64,000 nt of DNA from Chitinophaga agri (GTDB lineage Bacteria; Bacteroidota; Bacteroidia; Chitinophagales; Chitinophagaceae): contig NZ_CP048113.1 in NCBI RefSeq assembly GCF_010093065.1, positions 7,520,001 through 7,584,000 on the forward strand. The letters are read 5' to 3'. Shown here piece by piece: positions 19,401 through 28,430 of the stretch. Positions within the stretch are counted from its first letter, which is position 1; every line of letters starts with the position of its first letter. The notes beneath the pieces were generated by a model that saw only the letters and a program-made list of their open reading frames with translations, ran no database searches and had not been told where the DNA came from. A program made the translations under genes and the position numbers.

Positions 19401-22400
19401 GACTACAATGGTCTTGATAGCCTTGTCTACCAAGTATGTGATAATGGCACACCAAGCCTTTGCGATACAGCGGTAGTAATATTTACTATTACGCCTGTCA
19501 ATGATGCACCGATAGCGGTTACTGATAGTATCACTTTAAATGAAGATGTACCATTCACTGGTAATGTATTAACGAACGACAGCGATCCGGAGGGTGATGC
19601 CTTAACCGCTTCCCTGGTCACTGCACCAGTAAATGGAACAGTGGCGCTGAATCCTGACGGTAGCTTTACTTATACGCCTAACGCTGACTACAATGGACTG
19701 GATAGCCTCGTTTATCAGGTGTGTGACAATGGTACACCAAGCCTTTGTGATACAGCAGTAGTAATATTTACTATTACGCCAGTAAATGATGCACCGACAG
19801 CGGTTACTGATAGTGTCACTTTAAATGAAGATGTACCGTTCACTGGTAATGTACTGACTAATGATAGCGATCCGGAAGGAGATGCCTTAACTGCTTCCCT
19901 GGTTACTGCGCCAGTAAACGGTACGGTAGCCCTGAATCCTGATGGTAGCTTTACTTATACGCCTAACGCTAACTTCAATGGATTAGATAGTTTAGTGTAT
20001 AGCGTATGTGATAATGGTACACCAGGCCTTTGCGATACAGCAGTAGTAATATTTACTATTACTCCTTTGAATGATGCGCCAATAGCGGTTACTGACAGTA
20101 TCACTTTAAATGAAGATGTACCGTTCACTGGTAATGTATTAACGAACGACAGCGATCCGGAAGGAGACGCCTTAACCGCTTCCCTGGTCACTGCATCAGT
20201 AAACGGTACGGTAGCCCTGAATCCTGACGGTAGCTTTACTTATACGCCTAACGCTGACTACAATGGTCTTGATAGCCTTGTCTACCAAGTATGTGATAAT
20301 GGTACACCAAGCCTTTGCGATACAGCGGTAGTAATATTTACGATCACGCCTGTCAATGATGCACCAATAGCAGTAACTGACAGTATCACTTTAAATGAAG
20401 ATGTACCATTCACTGGTAATGTATTAACGAATGACAGCGATCCGGAAGGAGATGCCTTAACTGCTTCCCTGGTCACCGCACCAGTAAATGGAACAGTGGC
20501 GCTGAATCCTGACGGTAGCTTTACTTATACGCCTAACGCTGACTACAATGGACTGGATAGCCTCGTTTATCAGGTGTGTGACAATGGTACACCAAGCCTT
20601 TGTGATACAGCGGTAGTAATATTTACTATTACGCCTGTCAATGATGCGCCAATAGCGGTTACTGACAGTATCACTTTAAATGAGGATGTACCGTTCAGTG
20701 GTAATGTATTAACTAATGACAGCGATCCGGAAGGAGATGCCTTAACCGCTTCCCTGGTCACCGCACCAGTAAACGGTACAGTGGCGCTGAATCCTGATGG
20801 TAGCTTTACTTATACGCCTAACGCTGACTACAATGGATTAGATAGTTTAGTGTATAGCGTATGTGACAATGGTACACCGAGCCTTTGTGATAGCGCGGTA
20901 GTAATATTTACTATTACGCCTGTCAATGACGCGCCAATAGCGGTTACTGACAGTATTACTTTAAATGAAGATGTACCATTCACTGGTAATGTATTAACTA
21001 ATGATAACGATCCTGAAGGTGATGCCTTAACCGCTTCCCTGGTCACTGCGCCAGTAAATGGAACAGTGGCGCTGAATCCTGACGGTAGCTTTACTTATAC
21101 GCCTAACGCTAACTTCAATGGCTTAGATAGTTTAGTGTATAGCGTATGTGATAATGGTACACCGAGCCTTTGTGATAGCGCGGTAGTAATATTTACTATT
21201 ACGCCTGTCAATGATGCGCCAATAGCGGTTACTGACAGTATCACTTTAAATGAAGATGTACCATTCACTGGTAATGTATTAACTAATGATAGCGATTCGG
21301 AAGGAGATGCCTTAACCGCTTCCCTGGTCACCGCACCAGTAAACGGTACAGTGGCGCTGAATCCTGATGGTAGCTTTACTTATACGCCTAACGCTGACTA
21401 CAATGGATTAGATAGTTTAGTGTATAGCGTATGTGACAATGGTACACCGAGCCTATGTGATAGCGCGGTAGTAATATTTACTATTACGCCTGTCAATGAC
21501 GCGCCAATAGCGGTTACTGACAGTATTACTTTAAATGAAGATGTACCATTCACTGGTAATGTATTAACTAATGATAACGATCCTGAAGGTGATGCCTTAA
21601 CCGCTTCTCTGGTCACTGCGCCAGTAAATGGAACAGTGGCGCTGAATCCTGATGGTAGCTTTACTTATACGCCTAACGCTGACTACAATGGCTCAGATAG
21701 TTTAGTGTATAGCATATGTGACAATGGTACACCGAGCCTTTGTGATACAGCAGTAGTAATATTTGCTATTACTACTGTAAATGATGCGCCAATAGCGGTT
21801 ACTGACAGTATCACTTTAAATGAAGATGTACCATTCACTGGTAATGTATTAACTAATGATAGCGATCCGGAGGGTGATGCCTTAACTGCTTCCCTGGTCA
21901 CTGCACCAGTAAACGGTACAGTGGCGCTGAATCCTGATGGTAGCTTTACTTATACGCCTAACGCTGACTACAATGGACTTGATAGCCTTGTCTACCAAGT
22001 ATGTGATAATGGCACACCAAGCCTTTGCGATACAGCGGTAGTAATATTTACTATTACGCCAGTCAATGACGCGCCAATAGCGGTTACTGACAGTATCACT
22101 TTAAACGAAGATGTACCATTCACTGGTAATGTATTAACGAACGACAGCGATCCGGAAGGTGATGCTTTAACTGCTTCCCTGGTCACTGCACCAGTAAATG
22201 GTACAGTAGCGCTGAATCCTGACGGTAGCTTTACTTATACGCCAAACGCTAACTTCAATGGATTAGATAGTTTAGTGTATAGCGTATGTGACAATGGTAC
22301 ACCAGGCCTTTGTGATACAGCAGTAGTGATCATCACTGTTACACCAGTTAACAATGCGCCAACCGGAACCGGTGATACGCGCACTACTCCGGAGGATACC

Positions 22401-24338
22401 CCTGTAAATGGCGCTGTAACCGGTGCTGATGCAGATGGTGATCTACTCACCTATACACTGGGTACAGCCCCTGTTAACGGTGGGGCGATCGTGAATGCTG
22501 ACGGTACCTATACTTACACACCATCACCTGATTATAACGGTGTAGATAGTTTCACAGTAGTGATCAGCGATGGTAACGGTGGTACTGTCACTGTAAATGT
22601 CAACATCACTGTAACACCGGTGAATGACGCACCGACTGGTACCGGTGATACCCGTACCACTACAATAAACACGCCTGTAACCGGTGTTGTAACCGGCACT
22701 GATGTAGACGGTGATGTGCTGACCTATACACTCGGCACCGCTCCTGCGAATGGAAGTGCTGTCGTGAACACGGACGGTACTTATACCTACACGCCCGATC
22801 CTGGCTTCAGCGGTGCTGACAGCTTCACCATTGTGATCAGTGATGGTAATGGTGGCTCCGTAACGGTCACAGTAAGTATCACGGTGATTGCCGTAAACAA
22901 TGCGCCAACTGGTATTGGCGATGCACGTACGACACCGGAAGATACGCCGGTAACAGGTGTTGTAACCGGTACCGATGCAGACGGTGATGCACTGACCTAT
23001 ACATTGGGCACTGCACCTGTCAATGGTGGTGCTATCGTAAATGCAGACGGTACTTACATTTATACACCTGCGCTGAACTACAATGGGGCTGACAGCTTCA
23101 CGATTCTGATCAGTGATGGCAAAGGCGGCACTGCTACTGTCACTGTTTATATCACCGTTACGCCTGTGAATGACGCACCAACGGGTACCGGCGATACCAG
23201 AACAACACTGGTGAATACTCCTGTATCCGGCATGGTAACCGGTACGGATGTAGATGGCGACGTACTGACCTATACACTGGGTACGGCTCCGGTAAATGGT
23301 ACCGTTGTCGTAAACACAGATGGTACCTATACCTACACGCCTGGTAACAACTTTACCGGTGCTGATAGCTTTACAATAGTGATCAGCGATGGTAACGGTG
23401 GTGCGGTGATCGTGACAGTGAATATCACGGTGATCACGATCGTACAGTCTCCTGCTGTCGGACTGGTGAAGATCGGTACCATCAACGGTAATACGATCAC
23501 CTACATATTCAATGTTACCAATACGGGTAATATCCCGCTGCATACCATAGCCGTCTCCGATCCTAAACTGGGTACAACGAAACACTATACCGGTGTATTA
23601 CTGCCTGGTGCTTCTGTTACGCTGACTGCTGTATACAACATCACCCAGCAGGATAGAGAAAACGGTACAGTTGTCAATACTGCTACTGTTACGGCTATCA
23701 CTGCCAACAATGGCACAGTGACCGACGTATCGGGTACAATGCTGAATAACGATACGCCTACAGAAACAACAGTGCCTGGTCTGCCGGAAGCCAATGACGA
23801 CGAAGCAGAAACACAGACCAGTACGCCTGTCATCATCCCGATACTGGACAATGACGATCCGAAGCAATCAACCTTCTCTTTAGGTACACTGCAGATCGTT
23901 ACGATACCTAAACACGGTCAGGTAACGGTGAATGAAGATGGCACGGTAAGGTATGTGCCTGACAATAACTATGCTGGTGAGGATGACTTCAGCTACCGGA
24001 TCAGCGATATAAATGGCAACACGACTAACGTAGCGGTAGTGAAGATCACGGTTAAACAGTCGGACATCCGTATCGCTCCGATGTTCACACCGAATGGGGA
24101 TGGTAAGAATGATGTCTTCGAAATCCGTGGTCTTAATAAATATGTAGAAAACGAACTGATCATTGTTAACCGCTGGGGGAACGAGGTGTTCCGTCAGAGA
24201 AACTACCAGAACACCTGGAATGGTCAGGGCTTAAATGATGGTACCTACTACTACCTGCTGCGCGTGAGAAAAGCAAACAGTGAAGGTTGGGAAGTATTGA
24301 AAGGATTCACTACGATCATTCGCAAAATCAAAGATTAA
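13488..24338 (+). CDS. giant tandem-95-repeat surface protein with T9SS-type C-terminal domain
   Basis: A 3616-residue secreted protein. Order of parts: signal peptide (to about residue 24); three copies of an unnamed domain of about 130 residues (roughly 50-500), each starting with an IPAG/IPPG-type turn; a CARDB-like region (about 500-645) and a cadherin-like region (to about 785); an ASPM/HYDIN-like domain (about 785-915); two further Ig-like units; 19 repeats of 95 residues (1150-2954) of the type [19 protein letters not shown]; four related 91-residue repeats (2955-3318); a DUF11-like domain; one more Ig-like domain; and a CHU_C/gliding-motility C-terminal domain from about 3525 ([13 protein letters not shown], then NRWGNEVF). 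The last domain is the signal for type IX secretion to the cell surface. Each 95-residue repeat carries an acidic loop (NDSDPEGD) and a CxxxxxxxC pair. Likely role: adhesin or extracellular filament. The next gene, 1 bp downstream, is its PorP/SprF partner. Confidence 0.93.
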   Translation: MKTRIVNVLSSLVLVLCSLVTFGQMPSSPCNPSGGKKGDILGIETKYRAPGGTAPVFTIPAGTRSITVYISSETGLNTIADNPQGDEDFITINAIIDLSANTSSGYVNYAKNTFVDGSGTNLYGWQKAPLNAFIPNASKIGDATPNLNNVNFTVAGNTLTITEAVTDIHSSYYVEYVSPYNNSINPMDPQVRALLHGTGVANTDLVVPIPAGASIISISGKGTNSSAADLNTSAGTEEGYSNLRVTVDLDAGLTDGMITLANGGADDRRSTYVINNLSSASTANFLSAAGIAGDYASKRTSNGAVGVYNPQIYVSGTNLIIRRDASYARDFDDAYVIEFYHRVGQGMSAEFINSDIQPIPKGVSSMTGVSRTFNIPPGTNAIYFNETGNACNTDREANENSIAAYAYIDLTTETAAGYFYQQVGLDGANRRDDNYAFKGVPLNNTSTRSHAGTVGFKGPNNYDIVFSLSADKTQLTVTNMTGLANPDYQFLLSMDYYGARPDVAFDASSVALTKGPSCKVVTATFNVCNPGAGNSSGGMPVSFYHGDPTTDPAAVLLYTGAFPEDLLEGECKVFSFDINMNSFIDLNIDMTIVLNDNGSFVPGGVGTAVGTPFTLSSLATQSTVYKECNYDNNLITRTLNVNNCPVPNLDPDLSSGAAGNYNYLNYFNAGSATGAKINDADLSILDPGGTTLARATVTLTNILDGAAEAIFVNGTLPAGITATGSGTGTIILNGVASQADYVTALGMIEYRNSNPSPNTTNRTITTVLYDGLETGPASTTTIVILTDPRINVVGNATAIADNSTTVNTLDGTDFGITISTTVQHTFTIGNVGTGVINLTATPAISFVSGDPGFTIVTQPGSTSLLVGQTTNFVIRFDPAAHPVGVYTAVVRIVNNETDTDRADYTFTVSATVNGLPVITDNTVNGNEDNTLTFTAADFTSHYSDPDGAPLNSIRITSLPLNGSFRLNGVVISVGQDIPVAQLGNITFVPTANWNGTTGFDWRAYDGTSYSTATARVTINIQPVNDGPQIVTPTSIAVTEDISASLKDISFSDIDAGTGSVTVTFSVPNGTLNAVSGAGVVVSGTPAALILTGSIPDINAFLLANNVTYSSTQNPPTTVLLTVNISDNGNTGSGGALQATATVPLGITAVNDAPVAVDDSITVTEDIPFTGNVLTNDTDVEGNTLTASMVTLPVNGTVVLNTNGSFTYTPNANFNGLDSLVYSICDNGTPSLCDTAVVRIMVTPVNDAPIAVTDSITLNEDVPFNGNVLTNDSDPEGDALTASLVTAPVNGTVALNPDGSFTYTPNADYNGLDSLVYSVCDNGTPSLCDTAVVIFTITPVNDAPTAVTDSVTLNEDVPFTGNVLTNDSDPEGDALTASLVTAPVNGTVALNPDGSFTYTPNADYNGLDSLVYSVCDNGTPSLCDTAVVIFTITPVNDAPTAVTDSVTLNEDVPFTGNVLTNDSDPEGDALTASLVTAPVNGTVALNPDGSFTYTPNADYNGLDSLVYQVCDNGTPSLCDTAVVIFTITPVNDAPTAVTDSVTLNEDVPFTGNVLTNDSDPEGDALTASLVTAPVNGTVALNPDGSFTYTPNANFNGLDSLVYSVCDNGTPSLCDTAVVIFTITPVNDAPIAVTDSITLNEDVPFTGNVLTNDSDPEGDALTASLVTAPVNGTVALNPDGSFTYTPNADYNGLDSLVYQVCDNGTPSLCDTAVVIFTITPVNDAPTAVTDSVTLNEDVPFTGNVLTNDSDPEGDALTASLVTAPVNGTVALNPDGSFTYTPNANYNGLDSLVYSVCDNGTPSLCDTAVVIFTITPVNDAPIAVTDSITLNEDVPFTGNVLTNDSDPEGDALTASLVTAPVNGTVALNPDGSFTYTPNADYNGLDSLVYQVCDNGTPSLCDTAVVIFTITPVNDAPIAVTDSITLNEDVPFSGNVLTNDSDPEGDALTASLVTAPVNGTVALNPDGSFTYTPNADYNGLDSLVYQVCDNGTPSLCDTAVVIFTITPVNDAPIAVTDSITLNEDVPFTGNVLTNDSDPEGDALTASLVTAPVNGTVALNPDGSFTYTPNADYNGLDSLVYQVCDNGTPSLCDTAVVIFTITPVNDAPTAVTDSVTLNEDVPFTGNVLTNDSDPEGDALTASLVTAPVNGTVALNPDGSFTYTPNANFNGLDSLVYSVCDNGTPGLCDTAVVIFTITPLNDAPIAVTDSITLNEDVPFTGNVLTNDSDPEGDALTASLVTASVNGTVALNPDGSFTYTPNADYNGLDSLVYQVCDNGTPSLCDTAVVIFTITPVNDAPIAVTDSITLNEDVPFTGNVLTNDSDPEGDALTASLVTAPVNGTVALNPDGSFTYTPNADYNGLDSLVYQVCDNGTPSLCDTAVVIFTITPVNDAPIAVTDSITLNEDVPFSGNVLTNDSDPEGDALTASLVTAPVNGTVALNPDGSFTYTPNADYNGLDSLVYSVCDNGTPSLCDSAVVIFTITPVNDAPIAVTDSITLNEDVPFTGNVLTNDNDPEGDALTASLVTAPVNGTVALNPDGSFTYTPNANFNGLDSLVYSVCDNGTPSLCDSAVVIFTITPVNDAPIAVTDSITLNEDVPFTGNVLTNDSDSEGDALTASLVTAPVNGTVALNPDGSFTYTPNADYNGLDSLVYSVCDNGTPSLCDSAVVIFTITPVNDAPIAVTDSITLNEDVPFTGNVLTNDNDPEGDALTASLVTAPVNGTVALNPDGSFTYTPNADYNGSDSLVYSICDNGTPSLCDTAVVIFAITTVNDAPIAVTDSITLNEDVPFTGNVLTNDSDPEGDALTASLVTAPVNGTVALNPDGSFTYTPNADYNGLDSLVYQVCDNGTPSLCDTAVVIFTITPVNDAPIAVTDSITLNEDVPFTGNVLTNDSDPEGDALTASLVTAPVNGTVALNPDGSFTYTPNANFNGLDSLVYSVCDNGTPGLCDTAVVIITVTPVNNAPTGTGDTRTTPEDTPVNGAVTGADADGDLLTYTLGTAPVNGGAIVNADGTYTYTPSPDYNGVDSFTVVISDGNGGTVTVNVNITVTPVNDAPTGTGDTRTTTINTPVTGVVTGTDVDGDVLTYTLGTAPANGSAVVNTDGTYTYTPDPGFSGADSFTIVISDGNGGSVTVTVSITVIAVNNAPTGIGDARTTPEDTPVTGVVTGTDADGDALTYTLGTAPVNGGAIVNADGTYIYTPALNYNGADSFTILISDGKGGTATVTVYITVTPVNDAPTGTGDTRTTLVNTPVSGMVTGTDVDGDVLTYTLGTAPVNGTVVVNTDGTYTYTPGNNFTGADSFTIVISDGNGGAVIVTVNITVITIVQSPAVGLVKIGTINGNTITYIFNVTNTGNIPLHTIAVSDPKLGTTKHYTGVLLPGASVTLTAVYNITQQDRENGTVVNTATVTAITANNGTVTDVSGTMLNNDTPTETTVPGLPEANDDEAETQTSTPVIIPILDNDDPKQSTFSLGTLQIVTIPKHGQVTVNEDGTVRYVPDNNYAGEDDFSYRISDINGNTTNVAVVKITVKQSDIRIAPMFTPNGDGKNDVFEIRGLNKYVENELIIVNRWGNEVFRQRNYQNTWNGQGLNDGTYYYLLRVRKANSEGWEVLKGFTTIIRKIKD
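16935..22349 (+). repeat. 19 tandem 285-bp repeats (95 codons each) inside the giant gene
   Basis: Unit boundaries recur exactly every 285 bp (16935, 17220, 17505 and so on to 22065), with no indels. The first unit is divergent; the other 18 are nearly identical at the DNA level, differing by scattered, often shared, substitutions. Amino-acid variants recur in blocks: I or T after NDAP, ADYN or ANFN, YSV or YQV, DTAVV or DSAVV. Units 15 and 17 share rare variants (NDNDPEG), as do 14 and 16 (DSAVV), showing duplication of a two-unit 570-bp block. Confidence 0.97.
22350..23441 (+). repeat. four tandem 273-bp repeats (91 codons each) inside the giant gene
   Basis: Units start at 22350, 22623, 22896 and 23169. 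They encode N(D/N)APTG-type cadherin-like repeats related to the 95-residue units, but without the CxxxxxxxC pair, which is replaced by a DGNGG or DGKGG turn. They are more diverged from each other than the 285-bp units. Units 1 and 3 share TTPEDTPV, while 2 and 4 share NTPV, so an alternating pair pattern is visible. Confidence 0.93.
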
Positions 24339-24339
24339 T

Positions 24340-25326
24340 ATGAAAAGAAGTATCATATTGATGATGTTGCTGCTGCTGGGCAAACTGTCGTTTGCTCAGC
24401 AGGACGCACAGTTCAGTCAGTACATGTTCAACGGTATCTACGTTAATCCTGGCTATGCAGGTTATAAAGAGGCGCTGAACATCCACGGTTATTACCGTAA
24501 CCAGTGGACTGGCATTGAAGGTGCTCCCCGCAGTTTTTCAATTGCTGTGGATAATATTGCGGCTGATGGTAATGTGGGCTGGGGCGTTCAGATCATGAGC
24601 GACCGGCTTGGCGCGCAGAGTAATGAATCTATATATGCCAACTATGCATACCGTATAAGGACCAATGAGGATGGTACGGCCAGACTTTCCTTCGGTCTGA
24701 GCGCTGGTCTGGTACAACTGGGTATCAATGGTAAAATGCTCTGGACGCAGGACCCGGAAACAGAGATCATACCTGGCGTGATTAAGACCATGGTACCCGA
24801 TGCAAGAGCGGGTATCTATTATGCCGACCAGCAGTTTTACGCAGGTATCTCGGTAGATAACCTGGTATCTCCTCACGTCAATAAATCCAAATATGCGTTT
24901 ATCCCGCAGCCAAGACCGCACTATTACCTGACCGCAGGCATGATGTTGCCGGTGAATGAGCAGGTCCGGTTAAAGCCTTCCTTCCTGTTGAAAGATGACA
25001 GAGGCGGCCCGACAAGTCTGGATCTCAACCTCTTCCTGCTGTTTAAAGAAATGCTGTGGGTAGGCGGTGGTTACCGTACAAGAGTAGACCTCTACAGCAA
25101 AGCATACCTGCAAAAAACACTGGTCACTGCCAATGCGGCCATCGCCGCAGTAGAAGTGTTCCCTACTCCCAATTTGCGTGTAGGATACGCCTACGACTTT
25201 TCGATCGGACCATTGCAAAGCTATACCTCGGGTACCCATGAACTGTCAATCGGATACTCCCTCGGAAGTATCCTGGGTAACTCCGGAGGAAGCAAGTCGA
25301 GAGTGGAGTGTCCGAAATTCTTCTGA
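24340..25326 (+). CDS. PorP/SprF family type IX secretion membrane protein
   Basis: A 328-residue outer-membrane protein with a signal peptide (ending FAQQDAQFSQYMFNG). The family start QDAQFSQYMFNGIYVNPGYAG is cleanly present, followed by alternating beta strands, as in SprF and PorP, which help specific T9SS cargo reach or stay on the cell surface. It starts 1 bp after the stop of the giant repeat gene. This is the usual partnership for CHU_C-type cargo, and argues that this copy serves that protein. It ends before a strong terminator. Confidence 0.92.
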   Translation: MKRSIILMMLLLLGKLSFAQQDAQFSQYMFNGIYVNPGYAGYKEALNIHGYYRNQWTGIEGAPRSFSIAVDNIAADGNVGWGVQIMSDRLGAQSNESIYANYAYRIRTNEDGTARLSFGLSAGLVQLGINGKMLWTQDPETEIIPGVIKTMVPDARAGIYYADQQFYAGISVDNLVSPHVNKSKYAFIPQPRPHYYLTAGMMLPVNEQVRLKPSFLLKDDRGGPTSLDLNLFLLFKEMLWVGGGYRTRVDLYSKAYLQKTLVTANAAIAAVEVFPTPNLRVGYAYDFSIGPLQSYTSGTHELSIGYSLGSILGNSGGSKSRVECPKFF

Positions 25327-25348
25327 TAGTTAGCAATGTTGATATAAC

Positions 25349-25388
25349 AAAAAGCCGTTTGCCTGCCAGGTAAACGGCTTTTTGTTTT
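25349..25388 (+). terminator. rho-independent terminator after the giant gene/PorP operon
   Basis: A 12-bp stem (25349-25360 with 25372-25383), AAAAAGCCGTTT pairing with AAACGGCTTTTT, with an 11-nt loop and T-tract. Confidence 0.92.
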
Positions 25389-25562
25389 CGGTCAGCTGCT
25401 GGTCAGCAGTCAGTCAGTTGCCGGTAACATAGTAGTCAGCTACCTGTAAGGTATTCATGAAGTTCCTGGTTATTATCGTTATTATCAGGTCATTTGTATA
25501 TCATTTATATATCAACCGGATATTGAAGTGATATATAAATGGCGTATTAGTACTCATAGAGA

Positions 25563-25593
25563 TTGGATACCTGGACAATACTAAGTACCTTTG
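25563..25593 (+). promoter_or_regulatory. Bacteroidota-type promoter (TTG, 20 nt, TACCTTTG)
   Basis: TTG at 25563-25565 and TACCTTTG at 25586-25593 are separated by 20 nt, matching the Bacteroidota promoter pattern. It lies about 27 nt before the ATG at 25620. This is the best-formed promoter seen in the window. Confidence 0.7.
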
Positions 25594-25619
25594 TAGCAGT
25601 TACCTCAAAATGAACTATT

Positions 25620-26159
25620 ATGGCCATTGTTAAAGACAATATTCTCCTGCAGCTCGTCCGGGGCTCTATCGGCAGGCAAATCACCATCTACGAAAGGAAT
25701 GGACAGATCATTATGGCGAAGAAACGCCGTCCGTCCAATAAGAAACCAACGCAAAAACAGCTGGAAGCCAGGTATAAAATGACCGTTGCGGCTGATCTGG
25801 CCAGGGATATGATGAATGATCCCGCAATAAAGGCCTATTATGCCTCACTGGCAGGGCCGGGGCAGAATGCCTATAATATGGCGGTAAAGGACGCATACCG
25901 CTCTCCTGAAGTCCAGAACATTCGTTTGGAAGATACAGCGGTGGTAGTAACCGCAAAGGACGAATTCAGGGTGGCTGAAGTGCAGGTACAGGTACTTGAT
26001 GCGGAAGGCACTGTAAAAGAGTGTGGAGCGGCCGTTTTAGGCCGTAATGGGATCGATTGGTACTATCAGGCAGACGCACTGCCGGCCGGCGGAAAGATCA
26101 TTGTGACGGCAGCCGATCTACCCGGACGGAAAACGGTCAGGGAACTGCTGCTCGTCTGA
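25620..26159 (+). CDS. hypothetical protein
   Basis: A 179-residue protein not recognised. The N-terminus (MAIVKDNILLQLVRGSIGRQ followed by a Tyr-rich strand and an AKKRRPSNKK basic patch) resembles the opening of several small Bacteroidota proteins with a GxIGxxI turn and a following lysine-rich strand. No signal peptide is visible. The rest is mixed alpha/beta with no catalytic motif; the C-terminal third (EVQVQVLDAEGTV through GGKIIVTAADLPG) looks like an all-beta domain. It has its own promoter and a hairpin downstream. Possible membership in phage-derived structural families cannot be judged here. Confidence 0.75.
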   Translation: MAIVKDNILLQLVRGSIGRQITIYERNGQIIMAKKRRPSNKKPTQKQLEARYKMTVAADLARDMMNDPAIKAYYASLAGPGQNAYNMAVKDAYRSPEVQNIRLEDTAVVVTAKDEFRVAEVQVQVLDAEGTVKECGAAVLGRNGIDWYYQADALPAGGKIIVTAADLPGRKTVRELLLV

Positions 26160-26172
26160 CAATAGCAGCATT

Positions 26173-26218
26173 CACGATAAACCGTACGCATGATCTTTCA
26201 CGCATACGGTTTATCGTG
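26173..26218. terminator. long hairpin between two convergent genes
   Basis: A 17-bp stem with one mismatch: CACGATAAACCGTACGC pairs with a downstream arm ending TTTATCGTG. The loop is about 12 nt. No T-tract follows on either strand, so it may be a bidirectional terminator or a stability element between the convergent genes at 25620 and 26236. Confidence 0.55.
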
Positions 26219-26235
26219 CTGGTGGAATAAACAGG

Positions 26236-26679
26236 CTACTGTTTGATATAAGTGATCGTCATTTTGTCTCCCTGTTTCAGGAAATTGTCAACAGCATACA
26301 CCATTGTTTTGCAGTCAAAACTGGTGATTGCGCCTACTGATTCACCATCCAGTCTGAGGCTGTTCCCTTCCAGTTTCCACGTACCTTCCTCATTGTCTGA
26401 TTCTTCACAGAGGATGCCTTTGTCTTCGTGACGGAGTATACCATTGTTAACAAAGATCAGGAGATCATCTTTTTCGCAGTCGTCTATGAAGGTCATGAAA
26501 TCGATTGGCGGCACATTGCCACCAGCTGCGTACTCCATGCCGCCGAGTTTATAGGAACCGGCAATGTTAGCGGTGTTGATGAGGCATCCGGTAGGTTTAT
26601 CCTCTTCTTTCTTACAGGAAGCGAACAGGGATACTGATACTAAGGCGATCAGGGTGAGTTTTAACATTGTTGTTTTCAT
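26236..26679 (-). CDS. lipocalin-like lipoprotein
   Basis: A 147-residue lipoprotein with signal ending SLFASC. The mature part opens with a Cys-containing linker (PTGCLINTANIAGSYKLGG) and continues with the strand pattern of the bacterial lipocalin-like family, including GTWKLEGNSLRL near the C-terminus. Such proteins are small beta-barrels of unknown ligand in Bacteroidota. It stands alone on the minus strand, between the hypothetical gene and the efflux operon, and its start is the only ATG preceding the signal peptide. Confidence 0.78.
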   Translation of the reverse strand: MKTTMLKLTLIALVSVSLFASCKKEEDKPTGCLINTANIAGSYKLGGMEYAAGGNVPPIDFMTFIDDCEKDDLLIFVNNGILRHEDKGILCEESDNEEGTWKLEGNSLRLDGESVGAITSFDCKTMVYAVDNFLKQGDKMTITYIKQ

Positions 26680-26996
26680 ACTGTTATTTTAATAGTTTAA
26701 CTGTTATTGATAGTAATACCGGGGGGTAAAAGGAAAGGGTTGGGTAAGGCGGAAATATTTTTTAAGATTTTTTGAGAGGAGTGCCGGCGGGAATACTGGT
26801 ACGGAACGATAGGAATATTGATGAGAAGACAAGAAATAAAAGCCACTGGATCTGGGTGATCATCGGGTCAGTAACGTTTTCGATCATATGAAACTTGCAG
26901 GGGAGTAGCGCTGACAATTTGTTTGATAACATTATCCGCATAACAAAAGGGCCGGTCAGAACAACTGACCGGCCCTCGCTATTATATAATGGCTGA
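26680..26996. other. 317-bp region without a gene
   Basis: It separates the lipocalin-like gene from the AcrAB-type operon. Apart from the terminator at 26944-26976 I see no gene or repeat. An open frame on the minus strand at 26762-27010 overlaps the channel gene end and lacks any protein-like pattern. Confidence 0.6.
26944..26976 (-). terminator. rho-independent terminator of the RND efflux operon
   Basis: A 12-bp stem (26948-26959 with 26965-26976), AGGGCCGGTCAG/CTGACCGGCCCT, with a 5-nt loop. Read on the minus strand it is followed by TTTTGTTA, so it terminates the operon whose last gene ends at 26997. Confidence 0.88.
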
Positions 26997-28430
26997 CTAC
27001 TTCCATCCACCTCCCAGACCTCTGTAGATATTCACTACAGCGCTGAGCTGTGACTTCTTCGTCTCTACAAGTTCCAGTTTGGAATCCAGTGCATCCCGCT
27101 GTGTCATCAGCACTTCTAAATAATCCGCTCTGGCGGATTTAAAGAGGTCATTTGATATATCGATCGACTTTGTCAGTGCGTCTACCTGTTTGGATTTCAG
27201 GTCATAGCTTTTCTCCAGGTTACTGATATTGGAGAGCTGCGTAGACACTTCCACATATGCATTCAGAATGGTACGCTCGTAGTTATACAAAGCCTGTAAC
27301 TGCCGGGCGTTGGCACTGTTAAACTCAGCCTTGATCGCATTCTTGTTGATCAGTGGTGCCGCCAGGTCTCCTGCCAGTGAATAGAGCAGGGAGGCCGGTG
27401 TTTTAAACAGATAGGTGGGCTTAAAGGCGTTGAAACCTACACCCGCTGAAATACCCAGTGAAGGATAGAATTCCGCACGTGCCGCTTTCACATCCAGTTT
27501 GGCAGCTGTCAGTTCCAGTTCTGCCTGTTTGATATCAGGGCGGTTGGCCAGCAGCTGTGCAGGGATGCCCTTATTGACCATATTCGGTAATACCGTCAGG
27601 AAGTTGCTCTTATCCCTTGGGATCTCCTGCGGATAGCGTCCCATGAGGAAATTGATCCTGTTCTCTGTTTCCTTGATCTGCTGTAAGATGTCATACTCAA
27701 GGCTCTGCGACTTCAGCACTTCGGCTTCAAATTTCTTCACGGCCAGCTCTGTTGCCCGGGTAGCCTCTTTCTGGATCTTTACGATCTCCAGCGCGTTCTT
27801 CTGCAGTTCGATGTTTTGTCTGACGATCTCCAGCTGGTTATCCTGCGCAAGCAGTTCATAGTAAGAGTTGGCGATCTCCGCGATCAGGTTGGTCAGTACG
27901 AAGTTCCTGCCTTCTACGGTAGCCAGATAGCGGGTAACGGCTGCTTTCTTGGCGTTGTGCAGCTTGTTCCAGATATCGACTTCCCAGTTGGCATAGGCCC
28001 CGATAAGGAAGTCCGGCAACGGGTCCGGCATTTCCTTACCTGGTTCTATTTCGGTAGTGGCGTCACCAGCACCCTGGCTGGTATAACGCCCTACCTTTTC
28101 AACGCCCGCACCTGCCCTTACACCTACTGTAGGCAGTAAGTTTGCCTGTCTGGACCTGATCTCATTTCTTGCTATGTCGATCTCCTGTAAGGTGATCATC
28201 AGCTCCTGGTTGTTCTTCAGTGCTGTATCGATCAGGTTGACGAGGTCTTTATCTTTAAAAAATTCACGCCATTGTATCAATGCGGTATTGGTCGTGTCCT
28301 GACTGCCGTCATAAGTGCCCGGCGCCGTTTTGGCGGCAGGCGGGTTTACGATAGCAGGTACTTTACAGCTGGCTACGGCCAGGCAGATGCCCAACGCCCC
28401 AATACTCCTTTTTATCCTGTACTTATACAT
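26997..28430 (-). CDS. NodT/OprM-type outer-membrane efflux lipoprotein
   Basis: A 477-residue channel protein with lipoprotein signal ending AVASC, followed by the two OEP repeats. The first contains LIDTALKNNQELMITLQEID, the second ELTAAKLDVKAARAEFYPSL, the hallmark of this channel family. It completes a tripartite pump with the permease and adaptor encoded upstream on the same strand. The start at 28430 is chosen because the signal begins there; an ATG at 28445 would add five residues. It overlaps the permease gene by 8 nt. Confidence 0.92.
   Translation of the reverse strand: MYKYRIKRSIGALGICLAVASCKVPAIVNPPAAKTAPGTYDGSQDTTNTALIQWREFFKDKDLVNLIDTALKNNQELMITLQEIDIARNEIRSRQANLLPTVGVRAGAGVEKVGRYTSQGAGDATTEIEPGKEMPDPLPDFLIGAYANWEVDIWNKLHNAKKAAVTRYLATVEGRNFVLTNLIAEIANSYYELLAQDNQLEIVRQNIELQKNALEIVKIQKEATRATELAVKKFEAEVLKSQSLEYDILQQIKETENRINFLMGRYPQEIPRDKSNFLTVLPNMVNKGIPAQLLANRPDIKQAELELTAAKLDVKAARAEFYPSLGISAGVGFNAFKPTYLFKTPASLLYSLAGDLAAPLINKNAIKAEFNSANARQLQALYNYERTILNAYVEVSTQLSNISNLEKSYDLKSKQVDALTKSIDISNDLFKSARADYLEVLMTQRDALDSKLELVETKKSQLSAVVNIYRGLGGGWK

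Noticed and set aside
16935..22349. Regular repeats that could be mistaken for a CRISPR array
   Set aside because: Units are 285 bp, contiguous without unique spacers, and part of one open reading frame.
17408..22450. About 14 near-identical open frames of 60-78 codons on the minus strand
   Set aside because: They are antisense shadows of the 285-bp repeat, repeating with the same period and showing no independent start signals or protein-like pattern.
22524..23585. A 353-codon open frame on the minus strand
   Set aside because: It is antisense to the four 273-bp repeats and shares their period; its composition (many Arg, His, Tyr, Gly) is what complementing the repeat codons gives.
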